Origin: Microvirga sp. 17 mud 1-3
GTDB taxonomy: Bacteria > Pseudomonadota > Alphaproteobacteria > Rhizobiales > Beijerinckiaceae
Direction of reading: 5' to 3'
NCBI RefSeq assembly: GCF_003151255.1
Contig: NZ_CP029481.1
Span: 3,708,501-3,772,500 of the forward strand
DNA: 64,000 nucleotides
Shown here in pieces: positions 48,953 to 57,162 of the stretch. Below the pieces are notes generated by a model, which saw nothing but the letters and a program-made list of their open reading frames with translations, searched no databases and was not told where the DNA came from. The position numbers and the translations under genes are program-made. The first letter of the stretch is position 1. The number at the start of each line of letters is the position of its first letter.

Positions 48953-50506
48953 ATGACGAATCTCACGCGCCGAATCATTCTCCAGAGCCTCCTCGCCAGC
49001 GTCGCCCTTCCGGCCCTGGCGCAGCAGGGCGGGGTCCCGGCGCCTACCCCGTTCCGCTTCGAGGACGTGGTCCGCCGTGCCCGGGAACTGGCGGCCGCGC
49101 CCTACGAGCCTATGGCGCAGCAGCTGCCCGAGCCTCTGAACCGGCTGAGCTTCGACGATTACCGGGACATCCGATTCCGCCCCGAGAAGGCGCTCCTGGC
49201 GTCCAGCGGCGGCCCCTTCCGCCTGCAGCTGTTCCATCTCGGCTTCCTCTACCAGCGCCCCGTGACGGTGAACATTCTGCGGGACGGGGTGCCGACGCCG
49301 ATCCCCTACCAGAAGGAGCTGTTCGACTACGGGCACAACAAGATCGACAAGCCCCTGCCGGTCAATCTGGGCTTTGCGGGCTTCCGCCTGCACTATCCGC
49401 TCAACAGCCCCAAGGTCTTCGACGAGGTCATCGCCTTCCTGGGCGCCAGCTATTTCCGCTTCCTGGGGGCGGACCAGAAGTATGGCGCCTCGGCCAGGGG
49501 CCTGGCCATCAACGTGGAAGGCGGCGAGGCGGAGGAATTCCCGCATTTCCGGGAGTTCTGGATCGACATGCCGAAGCCTGACAGCGACCAGGCGACGATC
49601 TATGCCCTTCTCGACAGCCCCTCCGTGGCCGGCGCCTACCGGTTCGTCCTCTACCCGTCGAAGGAAACGACCCTCGACGTGACCGCGACCCTGTTTCCTC
49701 GCCGGACCCTTACCAATGTGGGCCTCGCCCCCCTCACGTCCATGTTCTTCGAGGGCGAGAGCGAGCGTAAGCGCACGGACGACTTCCGGCCCGAACTGCA
49801 CGATTCGGACGGCCTGCTCATGCAGTCCGGCGCCGGCGAGTGGATCTGGCGGCCGCTCCGCAATCCGACCAGCAAGACCATTTCGTCCTTCAGCGACAAG
49901 AATCCGCGAGGGTTCGGCCTGATGCAGCGCGACCGGGTGTTCGAGAACTACCAGGATCTCGAGACCTATTATCACAAGCGGCCGAGCTACTGGGTCGAGC
50001 CGGTGGGCGAATGGGGCGAGGGCCGGGTGGAGCTCGTCGAGATCCCGACCCCCGACGAGACCCACGACAACATCGTCGCCTACTGGGAGCCGAGCCGCCC
50101 CCTCGAAGCCGGGCAGGAGGTGACGGTGAACTACCGGCTGCGGGCGCTCACCAACTCGAACGGCATGCATCCAGGCGGTAAGGCCATCAACACATTCCAG
50201 TCGCCGGCCCGCAACAGCGGTTCCAACAGCCCGAGCGACCCGACCCACCGCCGCTTCCTCATCGATTTCGCCGGCGGCGACCTAGACTATTACCTGGCCG
50301 ATCCTGCGCAGGTGCAGCTCATCCCTACCACGTCCGCCGGAACCATCACCCACACCTTCGTGGTGCCGAACGAGCACACGAAGGGTTTCCGCGTCGCCAT
50401 CGACGTCAAGCTGGAACCGGGCCAGTCCACGGACCTGCGAGCTTTCCTACGGGCAGGCGGCAAGACGCTCACGGAAACCTGGACCTATCCCTGGTCCGTG
50501 GAGTGA
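48953..50506 (+). CDS. Periplasmic glucan biosynthesis protein OpgG/OpgD family (copy 2)
   Basis: 517 residues, paralogue of the gene at 36815. Signal region MTNLTRRIILQSLLASVALPALA-QQ has two arginines but lacks the usual Phe after them, so Tat or Sec export is open. Shared marks: FRFEDVVRRARELAAAPYEP, LGFAGFRLHYPL, AFLGASYFRFLG, YGASARGLAINV, PLTSMFF, FRPELHDSDGLLM, NPRGFGLMQRDRVFENYQD, VEIPTPDETHDNIVAYW. It has an extra NSNGMHPGGKAINTFQSPARNS loop in the C-terminal domain that copy 1 lacks. Start ATG at 48953; the frame is open to 48884. Head-to-head with the odc leader region. Confidence 0.93.
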   Translation: MTNLTRRIILQSLLASVALPALAQQGGVPAPTPFRFEDVVRRARELAAAPYEPMAQQLPEPLNRLSFDDYRDIRFRPEKALLASSGGPFRLQLFHLGFLYQRPVTVNILRDGVPTPIPYQKELFDYGHNKIDKPLPVNLGFAGFRLHYPLNSPKVFDEVIAFLGASYFRFLGADQKYGASARGLAINVEGGEAEEFPHFREFWIDMPKPDSDQATIYALLDSPSVAGAYRFVLYPSKETTLDVTATLFPRRTLTNVGLAPLTSMFFEGESERKRTDDFRPELHDSDGLLMQSGAGEWIWRPLRNPTSKTISSFSDKNPRGFGLMQRDRVFENYQDLETYYHKRPSYWVEPVGEWGEGRVELVEIPTPDETHDNIVAYWEPSRPLEAGQEVTVNYRLRALTNSNGMHPGGKAINTFQSPARNSGSNSPSDPTHRRFLIDFAGGDLDYYLADPAQVQLIPTTSAGTITHTFVVPNEHTKGFRVAIDVKLEPGQSTDLRAFLRAGGKTLTETWTYPWSVE

Positions 50507-50619
50507 GGACCGTCTCCCGGTCTTGCCAAGCTTGCCGGCTCCCTGCACAGAAGGCGCCGCGGGCGCATTCGTCGTCTTTTGCAGGGAATGTGCTGTCGTT
50601 AGGCTGACCGGTGGATGGA

Positions 50620-51633
50620 ATGACGATGAAAACGTGGATGGCTCTGTCACTGGTCGCGGGACTGAGCCTGGCCCCGGCGACCGCGCGGGCTCAAGCTCCG
50701 CTCACTGAGGTGACCTTCGGCACCAACTGGCTCGCGCAGGCGGAGCACGGGGGCTATTATCAGGCCCTTGCCGACGGCACCTATGAGAAATACGGCCTCA
50801 AGGTCACGATCGTCCCGGGCGGCCCACGGGCCAACAACCGGATGCTGATGACCGTCGGCAAGCTCGACTTCTACATGGGCGGCAGCCTGATCCAGGCCTT
50901 CTCGGCCGTGGAGAAGGACATTCCCACCCTCGTGGTCGCGGCCCATTTCCAGAAGGAGCCGCAGGTCCTCCTGAGCCATCCGGGCCAGGGGCTCGACACA
51001 TTCGAATCCCTGAAGTCCTCGAACGACATCCTGCTCTCGAAGGACGGCTTCGCGACCTTCTTCCAATGGATGAAAGCCGAATACGGCTTCAGGGACGAGC
51101 AGGTGAAGCCTTTCGGGTTCACGCCTGCGCCCTTCATCGCCAATCCCCGGGCGGTCCAGCAGGGCTATGCCACGGCCGAGCCTCTCGTGATCGAGAAGGC
51201 GGCGGGTTTCAAACCCAACGTCTTCCTGCTCGCCGATTACGGCTTCAGCACCTACTCGACCACGGTCGAGACGCGCCGCGAGACGGTTGAGAAGAACCCG
51301 GACCTCGTGCAGCGCTTCGTCGATGCCTCGACCATCGGCTGGTACAATTATCTCTACGGCGACAACGCAAAGGCCAACGCGCTCATCAAGCGCGACAACC
51401 CGGAGATGACGGACGAGCTGATCGCCTATTCGATCGCCAAGATGAAGGAATACGGCATCGCGGATTCAGGTGACACCGCCACCCTCGGCATCGGCGCCAT
51501 GACCGATGCGCGGATGAAGGATTTCTTCGACAAGATGGTGAAGGCCGGCCTCTTCAAGGCGGATCTCGACTACAGGAAGGCCTATACGCTCCACTTCGTG
51601 AACAAGGGCGTGGGCCTGGATCTCAGGAAATAG
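50620..51633 (+). CDS. ABC transporter substrate-binding protein, NMT1/THI5-like (NitT/TauT type)
   Basis: Periplasmic binding protein of 337 residues with a signal peptide (MALSLVAGLSLAPATARA-QA). It begins VTFGTNWLAQAEHGGYYQALADGTYEKYGLKVTIVPGGPR, the NMT1/THI5-like fold used for pyrimidine precursors, riboflavin, sulfonates or other small nitrogen/sulfur compounds. MGGSLIQAF and ANPRAVQQGYATAEPLVIEK are the ligand-lobe marks. The ATGs at 50620 and 50626 are both possible; GTG at 50611 is less likely. No thiamin riboswitch-like sequence is visible upstream, which weakens a thiamin-precursor role. First gene of a three-gene importer operon. Confidence 0.9.
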   Translation: MTMKTWMALSLVAGLSLAPATARAQAPLTEVTFGTNWLAQAEHGGYYQALADGTYEKYGLKVTIVPGGPRANNRMLMTVGKLDFYMGGSLIQAFSAVEKDIPTLVVAAHFQKEPQVLLSHPGQGLDTFESLKSSNDILLSKDGFATFFQWMKAEYGFRDEQVKPFGFTPAPFIANPRAVQQGYATAEPLVIEKAAGFKPNVFLLADYGFSTYSTTVETRRETVEKNPDLVQRFVDASTIGWYNYLYGDNAKANALIKRDNPEMTDELIAYSIAKMKEYGIADSGDTATLGIGAMTDARMKDFFDKMVKAGLFKADLDYRKAYTLHFVNKGVGLDLRK

Positions 51634-51665
51634 GAGGCCGGTGCCGCTCCGGTTCGGCCGCGCCG

Positions 51666-52445
51666 ATGGTAGATCCTGCTCTCCCCCTCGTTGCCCTGAA
51701 CGGCGTGACCAAGGTCTTCGCCAACGGTCTCACGGCCCTGGCGGATTTCTCACTCCAGGTCCTCGAGGGCGAATGCGTGACCTTGCTCGGCCCCTCGGGC
51801 TGCGGCAAGTCCACGGCCCTACGGCTCCTGGCTGGGCTGACGGCGCCGACGCAGGGCAGTGTCACGTGGCCCGGCTCCGCACTCAGCGACCACCGCCATG
51901 AGATCGGCTTCGTGTTCCAGGACCCGACCCTCATGCCCTGGGCGGACGTGGCCGACAACGTCTGGATGCCCCTACGCCTGCGCGGCGTCTCCAAGCGCGA
52001 GGCCGGGGACCGAATTACTGAGAGCCTGACCCGCGTCGGCCTGGAGGACTTCGCCCGCGCCTATCCGCGTGAATTGTCGGGCGGAATGCGGATGCGGGTG
52101 TCCATCGCCCGCGCCCTGGCGCTGAAGCCCAGGCTGCTTTTGATGGACGAGCCCTTCGGTGCGCTTGACGAAATCACGCGGTTTCGCCTCAACGACGATC
52201 TTCTGCGCCTGAAGCGGGAGCTCGGCTGCACCATCGTGTTCGTGACCCATTCGGTCTTCGAAAGCGTTTATCTGGCCGATCGGGTCGTCGTCATGTCGGC
52301 CCGGCCGGGCACCGCCGTTGCCGACATCCGCATCGGGGCCCCGGCCGGGCGCGACATGGATTTCCGCACGAGCCATCGCTACGCCGAACTGTGCCGGGAT
52401 GTTTCCAATGCCCTTGCAGGCGCTGTTCCGGACGGAGCCCTTTAG
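51666..52445 (+). CDS. ABC transporter ATP-binding protein (NitT/TauT type)
   Basis: 259-residue ATPase. Walker A GPSGCGKST at about 41-49, Q loop FVFQDPTLMPWADV, signature LSGGMRMRVSIARAL, Walker B LLLMDEPFGALDE, switch FVTHSVFES. The LMPW and SGGMRMR forms are typical of the SsuB/TauB/NrtD group. Starts 32 bases after the binding-protein gene and ends two bases before the permease start. Confidence 0.93.
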   Translation: MVDPALPLVALNGVTKVFANGLTALADFSLQVLEGECVTLLGPSGCGKSTALRLLAGLTAPTQGSVTWPGSALSDHRHEIGFVFQDPTLMPWADVADNVWMPLRLRGVSKREAGDRITESLTRVGLEDFARAYPRELSGGMRMRVSIARALALKPRLLLMDEPFGALDEITRFRLNDDLLRLKRELGCTIVFVTHSVFESVYLADRVVVMSARPGTAVADIRIGAPAGRDMDFRTSHRYAELCRDVSNALAGAVPDGAL

Positions 52446-52447
52446 CC

Positions 52448-53299
52448 ATGGCTCGCTCGCCTTCACAGCCCGCCGCCTCGGGACGGCCCTCCGGGCTCCT
52501 CAGGATCGTCCTGCCGCTTGTGGTCATCGCGGCCGCCGTCATGGCCTGGGAATTCTCCGTGCGACTTGCAAGCATCCCTCCCTACATTCTGCCGGCGCCG
52601 AGCCTGGTCGCCCGCACCATCGTGGCGGACTGGCCCCTCCTCTCGGCCTCGCTCCTCGTGACCCTTCGCACGACGGCCCTCGGCCTCCTCCTGGCCGTCG
52701 CGGGCGGCGTGGCGCTGGCCGTGCTCTTCAGCCTGTCCCGGATCGTCGAATATTCCCTCTATCCCTTCGCGGTCGCCATGCAGGTGACGCCGGTGATCGC
52801 CATCGCGCCCCTGCTCCTCATCTACATGCCCCAGGAGACGGCCGTCCTCGCCTGCGCCTGGATCGTCGCGTTCTTTCCCATTCTCTCCAACACCATGCTC
52901 GGCCTCCAATCGGTGGATCGCGGCCTCCTCGAGCTCTTCGCCCTCTACGGCGCGCCACCCGCGACCGGATGGGCGGCACGTCTGAGATCCCGGATCAAGA
53001 TCCTCTGGTATCTGCGCCGGCCGGCGGCCTTGCCGGCCTTCCTGGCGGGCCTGCGCATCGCCGTGGGGCTCTCGCTCATCGGGGCGGTCGTAGCCGAGAT
53101 GGCCGCAGGCTCGGCAGGAGCGGGCTCCGGCCTCGCCTTCAGGATCGTCGAGAGCCAATACCGCCTCAACATCCCGCGCCTGTTCGCGGCCCTGACGCTT
53201 CTGGCCGCCACCGGCATCGGGCTGTTCCTCCTCGCGGCGGCCTTATCACGCAGGCTTCTGCGTCACTGGCACGACAGCGCCCTTGTTTCGGAACCCTGA
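52448..53299 (+). CDS. ABC transporter permease (NitT/TauT type)
   Basis: 283 residues, binding-protein-dependent permease with about six membrane segments. The first is IVLPLVVIAAAVMAWEFSVRL, then LPAPSLVARTIV, and the ATPase-contact loop is LPAFLAGLRIAVGLSLIGAVVAEMAAG (the EAA-like motif). Start ATG at 52448 lies two bases after the ATPase stop, so coupled. The operon ends here; a MarR gene follows after 110 bases. Confidence 0.92.
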   Translation: MARSPSQPAASGRPSGLLRIVLPLVVIAAAVMAWEFSVRLASIPPYILPAPSLVARTIVADWPLLSASLLVTLRTTALGLLLAVAGGVALAVLFSLSRIVEYSLYPFAVAMQVTPVIAIAPLLLIYMPQETAVLACAWIVAFFPILSNTMLGLQSVDRGLLELFALYGAPPATGWAARLRSRIKILWYLRRPAALPAFLAGLRIAVGLSLIGAVVAEMAAGSAGAGSGLAFRIVESQYRLNIPRLFAALTLLAATGIGLFLLAAALSRRLLRHWHDSALVSEP

Positions 53300-53409
53300 T
53301 CCCTCGTAGGATCCGGCATCGCGCCCGTCGATGATATGAATGTGTCATCGAACCGTCATGAGTTCCGCTCATGGTGGCGACGCCAAAGCTTCGAACGGCG
53401 GGGAATGGG

Positions 53410-53937
53410 ATGGATACCGATATCAAGCATCCGGGCGTGAAGAGCGTCGGGTGGGCCCTGGTTCAGGCGGCGCGGCTCCATCGCAGCCGCACGGGAGACA
53501 AGCTCTCGGAACTCGGCCTTTTCGCCGGGCAGGAGCAGGTCCTGCAGGCCCTGGCCCATTCGGGCCCGATGACCATGGGCGACCTGGCGCTGATTCTGCG
53601 CGTGCGTCCGCCCACCGCCTCCAAGACCATCTCGCGGCTCTCGTCCCTGAAGCTGGTGGAGCGCCACACGGAGCCGGGCGATGCCCGCGTCGTGCGGGTC
53701 AAGCTGACCCGTGAGGGCAAGAAGAAGGCCGCCGCGATCAATGCCCTGTGGGACGAGGTCGAGAACGAGTTGCTGTCCGGGTTCGACAACAAGGACCGCA
53801 AGCGCCTACGCAAGCTCCTGCGTCGGGCAGCCAAGAATCTCGCCGATATCACCGGCGCCGATCCGAGCAGCTTCGACGGAGACGACGAGGGTGACGAACT
53901 CACGCTCATGGACGAGCCGGCCGTCGCGACAGCCTGA
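53410..53937 (+). CDS. MarR family transcriptional regulator
   Basis: 175 residues. Winged-helix core FAGQEQVLQALAHSGPMTMGDLALILRVRPPTASKTISRLSSLKLVERHTEPGDARVVRVKLTREG, then a helical dimerisation end and an acidic, disordered tail (SSFDGDDEGDEL). The recognition helix PPTASKTISRL and wing DARVVRV are intact. The ATG at 53410 is my choice; 53371 is also in frame. It lies after the NMT1-type importer in the same direction and could control it or its own gene; the gap before it holds an imperfect dyad (GATGA...TCATC near 53330). Confidence 0.88.
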   Translation: MDTDIKHPGVKSVGWALVQAARLHRSRTGDKLSELGLFAGQEQVLQALAHSGPMTMGDLALILRVRPPTASKTISRLSSLKLVERHTEPGDARVVRVKLTREGKKKAAAINALWDEVENELLSGFDNKDRKRLRKLLRRAAKNLADITGADPSSFDGDDEGDELTLMDEPAVATA

Positions 53938-54046
53938 TATCCCCGACAGAATGCGCTTTGCATCAGCAGCAGGCTTATCGGCGGTCGCGGTCCGGCGCAC
54001 CATGAGCTATCGTGCGTGACAACAAGTCCACACGGGGGCCTTCGCC

Positions 54047-54352
54047 ATGGACCGGGTTCCGGTCAGCACTCTTTCGGGCATCGGAGCCGTGACGCAGAAG
54101 CGGCTGGAGGAAGCCGGGATCGGTACCGTGGCGGATCTGCGCGCACTTGGATCGGTCGAGGCCTATCGGCGCCTCCGATTCATGTCGCCGCGCCAAGTGT
54201 CCCTGAACGCTCTTTATGCTTTGGAGGCGGCCCTGCGGGGATGCCACTGGCTCGACCTGCCATCCTCGGTTAAGACCGTTCTTCAGCAGGAAGCCACTGC
54301 GATAGACGAGGCGCTGCGTCGGGGCCTGTCCCCACGCTGCCGCCGCGACTGA
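54047..54352 (+). CDS. Stand-alone TfoX C-terminal domain protein
   Basis: 101 residues that correspond only to the TfoX/Sxy C-terminal domain: STLSGIGAVTQKRLEEAGIGTVADLRALGSVEAYRRLRF (helix-hairpin-helix-like) and LNALYALEAALRGCHWLDLP. The N-terminal TfoX domain is absent, as in many alphaproteobacterial small members. TfoX is linked to competence regulation in gammaproteobacteria, but the single-domain forms have no proven role. It lies 21 bases before the dehydrogenase gene, so the two may be co-transcribed. Confidence 0.88.
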   Translation: MDRVPVSTLSGIGAVTQKRLEEAGIGTVADLRALGSVEAYRRLRFMSPRQVSLNALYALEAALRGCHWLDLPSSVKTVLQQEATAIDEALRRGLSPRCRRD

Positions 54353-54373
54353 GCTCAGCGAACGGGACCAGCC

Positions 54374-55345
54374 ATGACCAGGACGGATATTCTGATGACG
54401 GGGCGGATGCTGCCGAGCGTCGTCGAGGCGCTGAATGAGCGCTTTACCCTGCATCGCATGTGGGAGGCGCCCGATCGGGACGCGTTCCTGCGCGAGATCG
54501 GTCCCCGCATTCGCGGCATCGCTACGAGCACCATGACCGGTCGCGCCGATGCAGCCTTCCTGGAGTACTTTCCAAAGCTGGAAATCATCGCCAGCTTTGG
54601 CGTCGGCTACGACAACGTGGATGCGCACGAGGCGGCCAGACGCGGCATTCTCGTCACGAACACGCCCGACGTGCTCAACGACGAGGTCGCCGACCTCACC
54701 ATCGGCCTTCTGATCGCCACCTTGCGTCGCATTCCCCAGGCCGACCGCTATCTTCGAGACGGCAAATGGCTGGAGGCGCCCTTCCCCCTGTCGCCCAGCC
54801 TGCGGAGCCGCAAGGTCGGCATCGTGGGATTGGGGCGGATCGGAAAGGCCATTGCCCGGCGCCTCGAAGGCTTCGGGGTCGAGATCGTCTATCACGGCCG
54901 GACGCGGCAGGAGAATGCTCCCTATGCGTATCACGGATCGCTCGTCGACATGGCACAGGCGGTCGATGTGCTGATCGCGATCACGCCGGGCGGCGCCGGC
55001 ACACGGCACATGATCGATGGCGAGGTTCTGAAGGCTCTTGGACCCAGCGGGGTCCTCATCAACGTTGCCCGCGGCAGCGTCGTGGACGAGCAGGCACTGA
55101 TAGAGGCCCTACGCGAGGGCACCATTCTGGCTGCTGGCCTCGATGTCTTCGAGGACGAGCCGCGTGTGCCGCAGGCCCTGATCGACATGGACAATGTGGT
55201 GCTGCTGCCGCACATCGCATCCGGATCGGTCCATACCCGGAAGGCCATGGGCCAGCTCGTCGTTGACAATCTCGTATCATGGTTTTCGGGGAAAGGACCC
55301 CTTACGCCCGTGCCCGAAACGCCTTATCGGCAAGGGGCCCTCTGA
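54374..55345 (+). CDS. D-isomer 2-hydroxyacid dehydrogenase (glyoxylate/hydroxypyruvate reductase-like)
   Basis: NAD(P)H-dependent reductase of 323 residues. Substrate loop SFGVGYDNVDAHEA near 75-88, NAD fold VGIVGLGRIGKAIARRLEGFG near 150-170, catalytic Arg in INVARGSVVDEQAL, Glu in LDVFEDEPRVP and His in NVVLLPHIASGSVHTR. The HGRTRQ after the cofactor strand suggests NADPH preference (basic residues after the beta-2 strand). Substrate probably glyoxylate or hydroxypyruvate; 2-ketogluconate is also possible. Convergent with the AraC gene. Confidence 0.93.
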   Translation: MTRTDILMTGRMLPSVVEALNERFTLHRMWEAPDRDAFLREIGPRIRGIATSTMTGRADAAFLEYFPKLEIIASFGVGYDNVDAHEAARRGILVTNTPDVLNDEVADLTIGLLIATLRRIPQADRYLRDGKWLEAPFPLSPSLRSRKVGIVGLGRIGKAIARRLEGFGVEIVYHGRTRQENAPYAYHGSLVDMAQAVDVLIAITPGGAGTRHMIDGEVLKALGPSGVLINVARGSVVDEQALIEALREGTILAAGLDVFEDEPRVPQALIDMDNVVLLPHIASGSVHTRKAMGQLVVDNLVSWFSGKGPLTPVPETPYRQGAL

Positions 55346-55354
55346 CCCGGATCC

Positions 55355-56257
55355 TCACGCCTTCTTCAGCAAGGTGTGGCTCGGCGTGACACCGAAGGCC
55401 CGTTTGTAGAGGGTGCCGAACTCGCCCATATGGCTGAAGCCGTAGGCGAGCGCGATCTCCGTCACCATCTCGGCCGAAGGGTCCGCCATAAGCAGAGCCT
55501 CGTGAACGCGGCGCAACCGAACATGACGCAGAAAGTTCATCGGCGTCGTGTCCCGGTATTTTCGAAAACCGTTCTGCAGGCTTCGCGCGCTGATGCCCGC
55601 ATGAGCCGCAATATCGGCAGTCGAAAGCGGTTCGGCAAAATGCGCCTCGATAAAAGCTTCGGCTCGCTTCACGTAAAACGGTGCCGCCGCCGATTGCGGG
55701 CGAAGCAACGCATCTGAGTAATTGCTCTCATGCCCCAGCAACAGCGTGGTCAGAAGCATCTGCTCGAGCTGGTGCCGAACGTCAGGCACATTCCGGACAA
55801 GCGAATACGGATTGCCGAACTCCGATGCGGCATAGTGAACGGCGCGCAGCCACGTCTGGCCCGCTGCACTGTCGAGGTCGAAATCTGTCTTGAAGAGAAG
55901 CGCCTGGTCCAGATCTCTTCCGAGAAGTTTCGCACAATGCTCGGCGATCCCTCCATATGAGAGCACGAGCGCCCGGGTCTCGCAGTCATCCTGAAACTGC
56001 AGGCTGCGCGAATGGTCGGAATTGAAGACGACACCGGATCGGTGGTCGAACTCCGCCTCATTTCGCCCGAGAAGGAGCTGACCGCTCCCCTTGTTCGTTG
56101 TGACGAAAGAGATGTTGCGTGTCTCGTCATCGGCGCCAACGGGGGAGAAGTGAAGGTCGACCCCGCGGCTGAGCCTGATATCCAGAACGCCGACCTTGGC
56201 GGTTCCCTGGAAGGCGAATGCCCCTCCGGCCTCTCCTCGCTTCGTGAGAGGAACCAC
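55355..56257 (-). CDS. AraC family transcriptional regulator, N-terminus possibly frameshifted
   Basis: 300 residues from a GTG at 56257: AraC_binding_2-like sensor part (VLDIRLSRGVDLHFSPVGADDETRNISFVTTNKGSG) and a C-terminal double helix-turn-helix (FAEPLSTADIAAHAGISARSLQNGFRKYRDTTPMNFLRHVRLRRVHEALL; VTEIALAYGFSHMGEFGTLYKRAFGVTPS). The GTG has no ribosome site and the coding similarity seems to extend upstream (GFIAAEK before VVPLTKRGEAGG). Another frame starts at ATG 56313 with a good GGAG site and reads MNDHGEMEQVLG; adding one G in the GGGG run (56277-56280) joins them. So the full gene is probably 55355-56313. It may control the sugar-acid genes next to it. Confidence 0.8.
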   Translation of the reverse strand: MVPLTKRGEAGGAFAFQGTAKVGVLDIRLSRGVDLHFSPVGADDETRNISFVTTNKGSGQLLLGRNEAEFDHRSGVVFNSDHSRSLQFQDDCETRALVLSYGGIAEHCAKLLGRDLDQALLFKTDFDLDSAAGQTWLRAVHYAASEFGNPYSLVRNVPDVRHQLEQMLLTTLLLGHESNYSDALLRPQSAAAPFYVKRAEAFIEAHFAEPLSTADIAAHAGISARSLQNGFRKYRDTTPMNFLRHVRLRRVHEALLMADPSAEMVTEIALAYGFSHMGEFGTLYKRAFGVTPSHTLLKKA

Positions 56258-56313
56258 CTTTTCGGCTGCGATGAATCCCCGAGCACCTGCTCCATCTCGC
56301 CGTGGTCGTTCAT

Positions 56314-56779
56314 GCGGATCTCCCCTCCGCCCAAGAGACCTGCGGCCGGACAGGCAAAATCCACTGGGCGGTGGATGGGTCGCGCTGGGGGCGACAAGAA
56401 TGCGGCAGCGGATCTACTCATCGAGAACTCCTGCATTGGCCAGCCGATGGACACCACCATCGATCCGGCGATCCACCCCTGTGCCCTGCCGGGCAATTTT
56501 CACCATGCCGGCGGCAAGGCCCCTTGGATGGAAGGCAGGAACGCGAAAAACGAAGCCTCGGAACACCAAGCCCCCTTCCGTTCCGCCACATCACTCAGCG
56601 GAACCATATAACCCATCAAAAAACTACGATTTCTGCGCAATTCCGACAAGTCGTGCGGCTTTCCGATTTTCGTAGGGGGAGGTGGGTGTCACTCTTTCCA
56701 TGCTGAGAGCTAGACATCCATTGATGGTTTCTTGGCGGGGACTAACAAGACGTCGCAAGCTTATTGGTTGTACACGGAA
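56314..56779. other. 466-base intergenic region, no clear gene
   Basis: Divergent region between the AraC regulator and the TPR-like gene. No convincing coding sequence. The part 56590-56680 is clearly more AT-rich than its surroundings and contains an A6 run at 56621-56626 and an imperfect inverted repeat (CTACGA ... TCGTAG near 56627-56680). It probably holds the regulator promoter. Confidence 0.5.
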
Positions 56780-57133
56780 ATGACCACGAACTCTGACAGC
56801 GTCATTCTTTCGAATACCTGCGGTGCGGCACAGATTATCGACGCCGAGCGCTCGGCTTATTTCTCTCAAAAGTCAGCTTTAAACATAATATCACGCTATT
56901 TTCGTCAGCAATTTCACTTGAACCGCGGCCAGCTTCTGCATCGTTTCGGACGTTATGACGATGCAGCGCAGGAATTTCGCACCATCCTGCGCATGGATTG
57001 GCGCCATGAGGAAGCGGCCCGATGGATCGACCGCACGGAACAGGCCAAGTATGAAAAGCGGGGCCCTGTGCATATAAGCCGCTCCAAGCCCTGCCTCGCC
57101 AGCGCTCTGTTCCTGTCCTTTTTTCTCGGCTGA
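56780..57133 (+). CDS. Hypothetical protein with one TPR-like motif
   Basis: 117 residues from the ATG at 56780 (TTG at 56732 is an alternative). The central part LNRGQLLHRFGRYDDAAQEFRTILRMDWRHEEAARWIDR fits a tetratricopeptide unit plus the start of a second. The C-terminus ends in a short hydrophobic stretch (LASALFLSFFLG) that may anchor it. The first third is poorer in GC than the neighbours. No family recognised; it could be a remnant or a recent gene. Ribosome site is weak (CGGAA). Confidence 0.5.
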   Translation: MTTNSDSVILSNTCGAAQIIDAERSAYFSQKSALNIISRYFRQQFHLNRGQLLHRFGRYDDAAQEFRTILRMDWRHEEAARWIDRTEQAKYEKRGPVHISRSKPCLASALFLSFFLG

Positions 57134-57162
57134 CGCTTCGCAGCGCGTCCGCGCGGCGCGCT

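Noticed and set aside
50507..50619. Possible TPP or FMN riboswitch before the NMT1-like importer
   Set aside because: No CTGAGA-type THI core and no FMN-aptamer-like sequence seen in the 113-base gap.
56012..56611. 199-codon plus-strand frame opposite the AraC regulator
   Set aside because: Antisense to the sensor domain of the regulator and without any recognisable family features.
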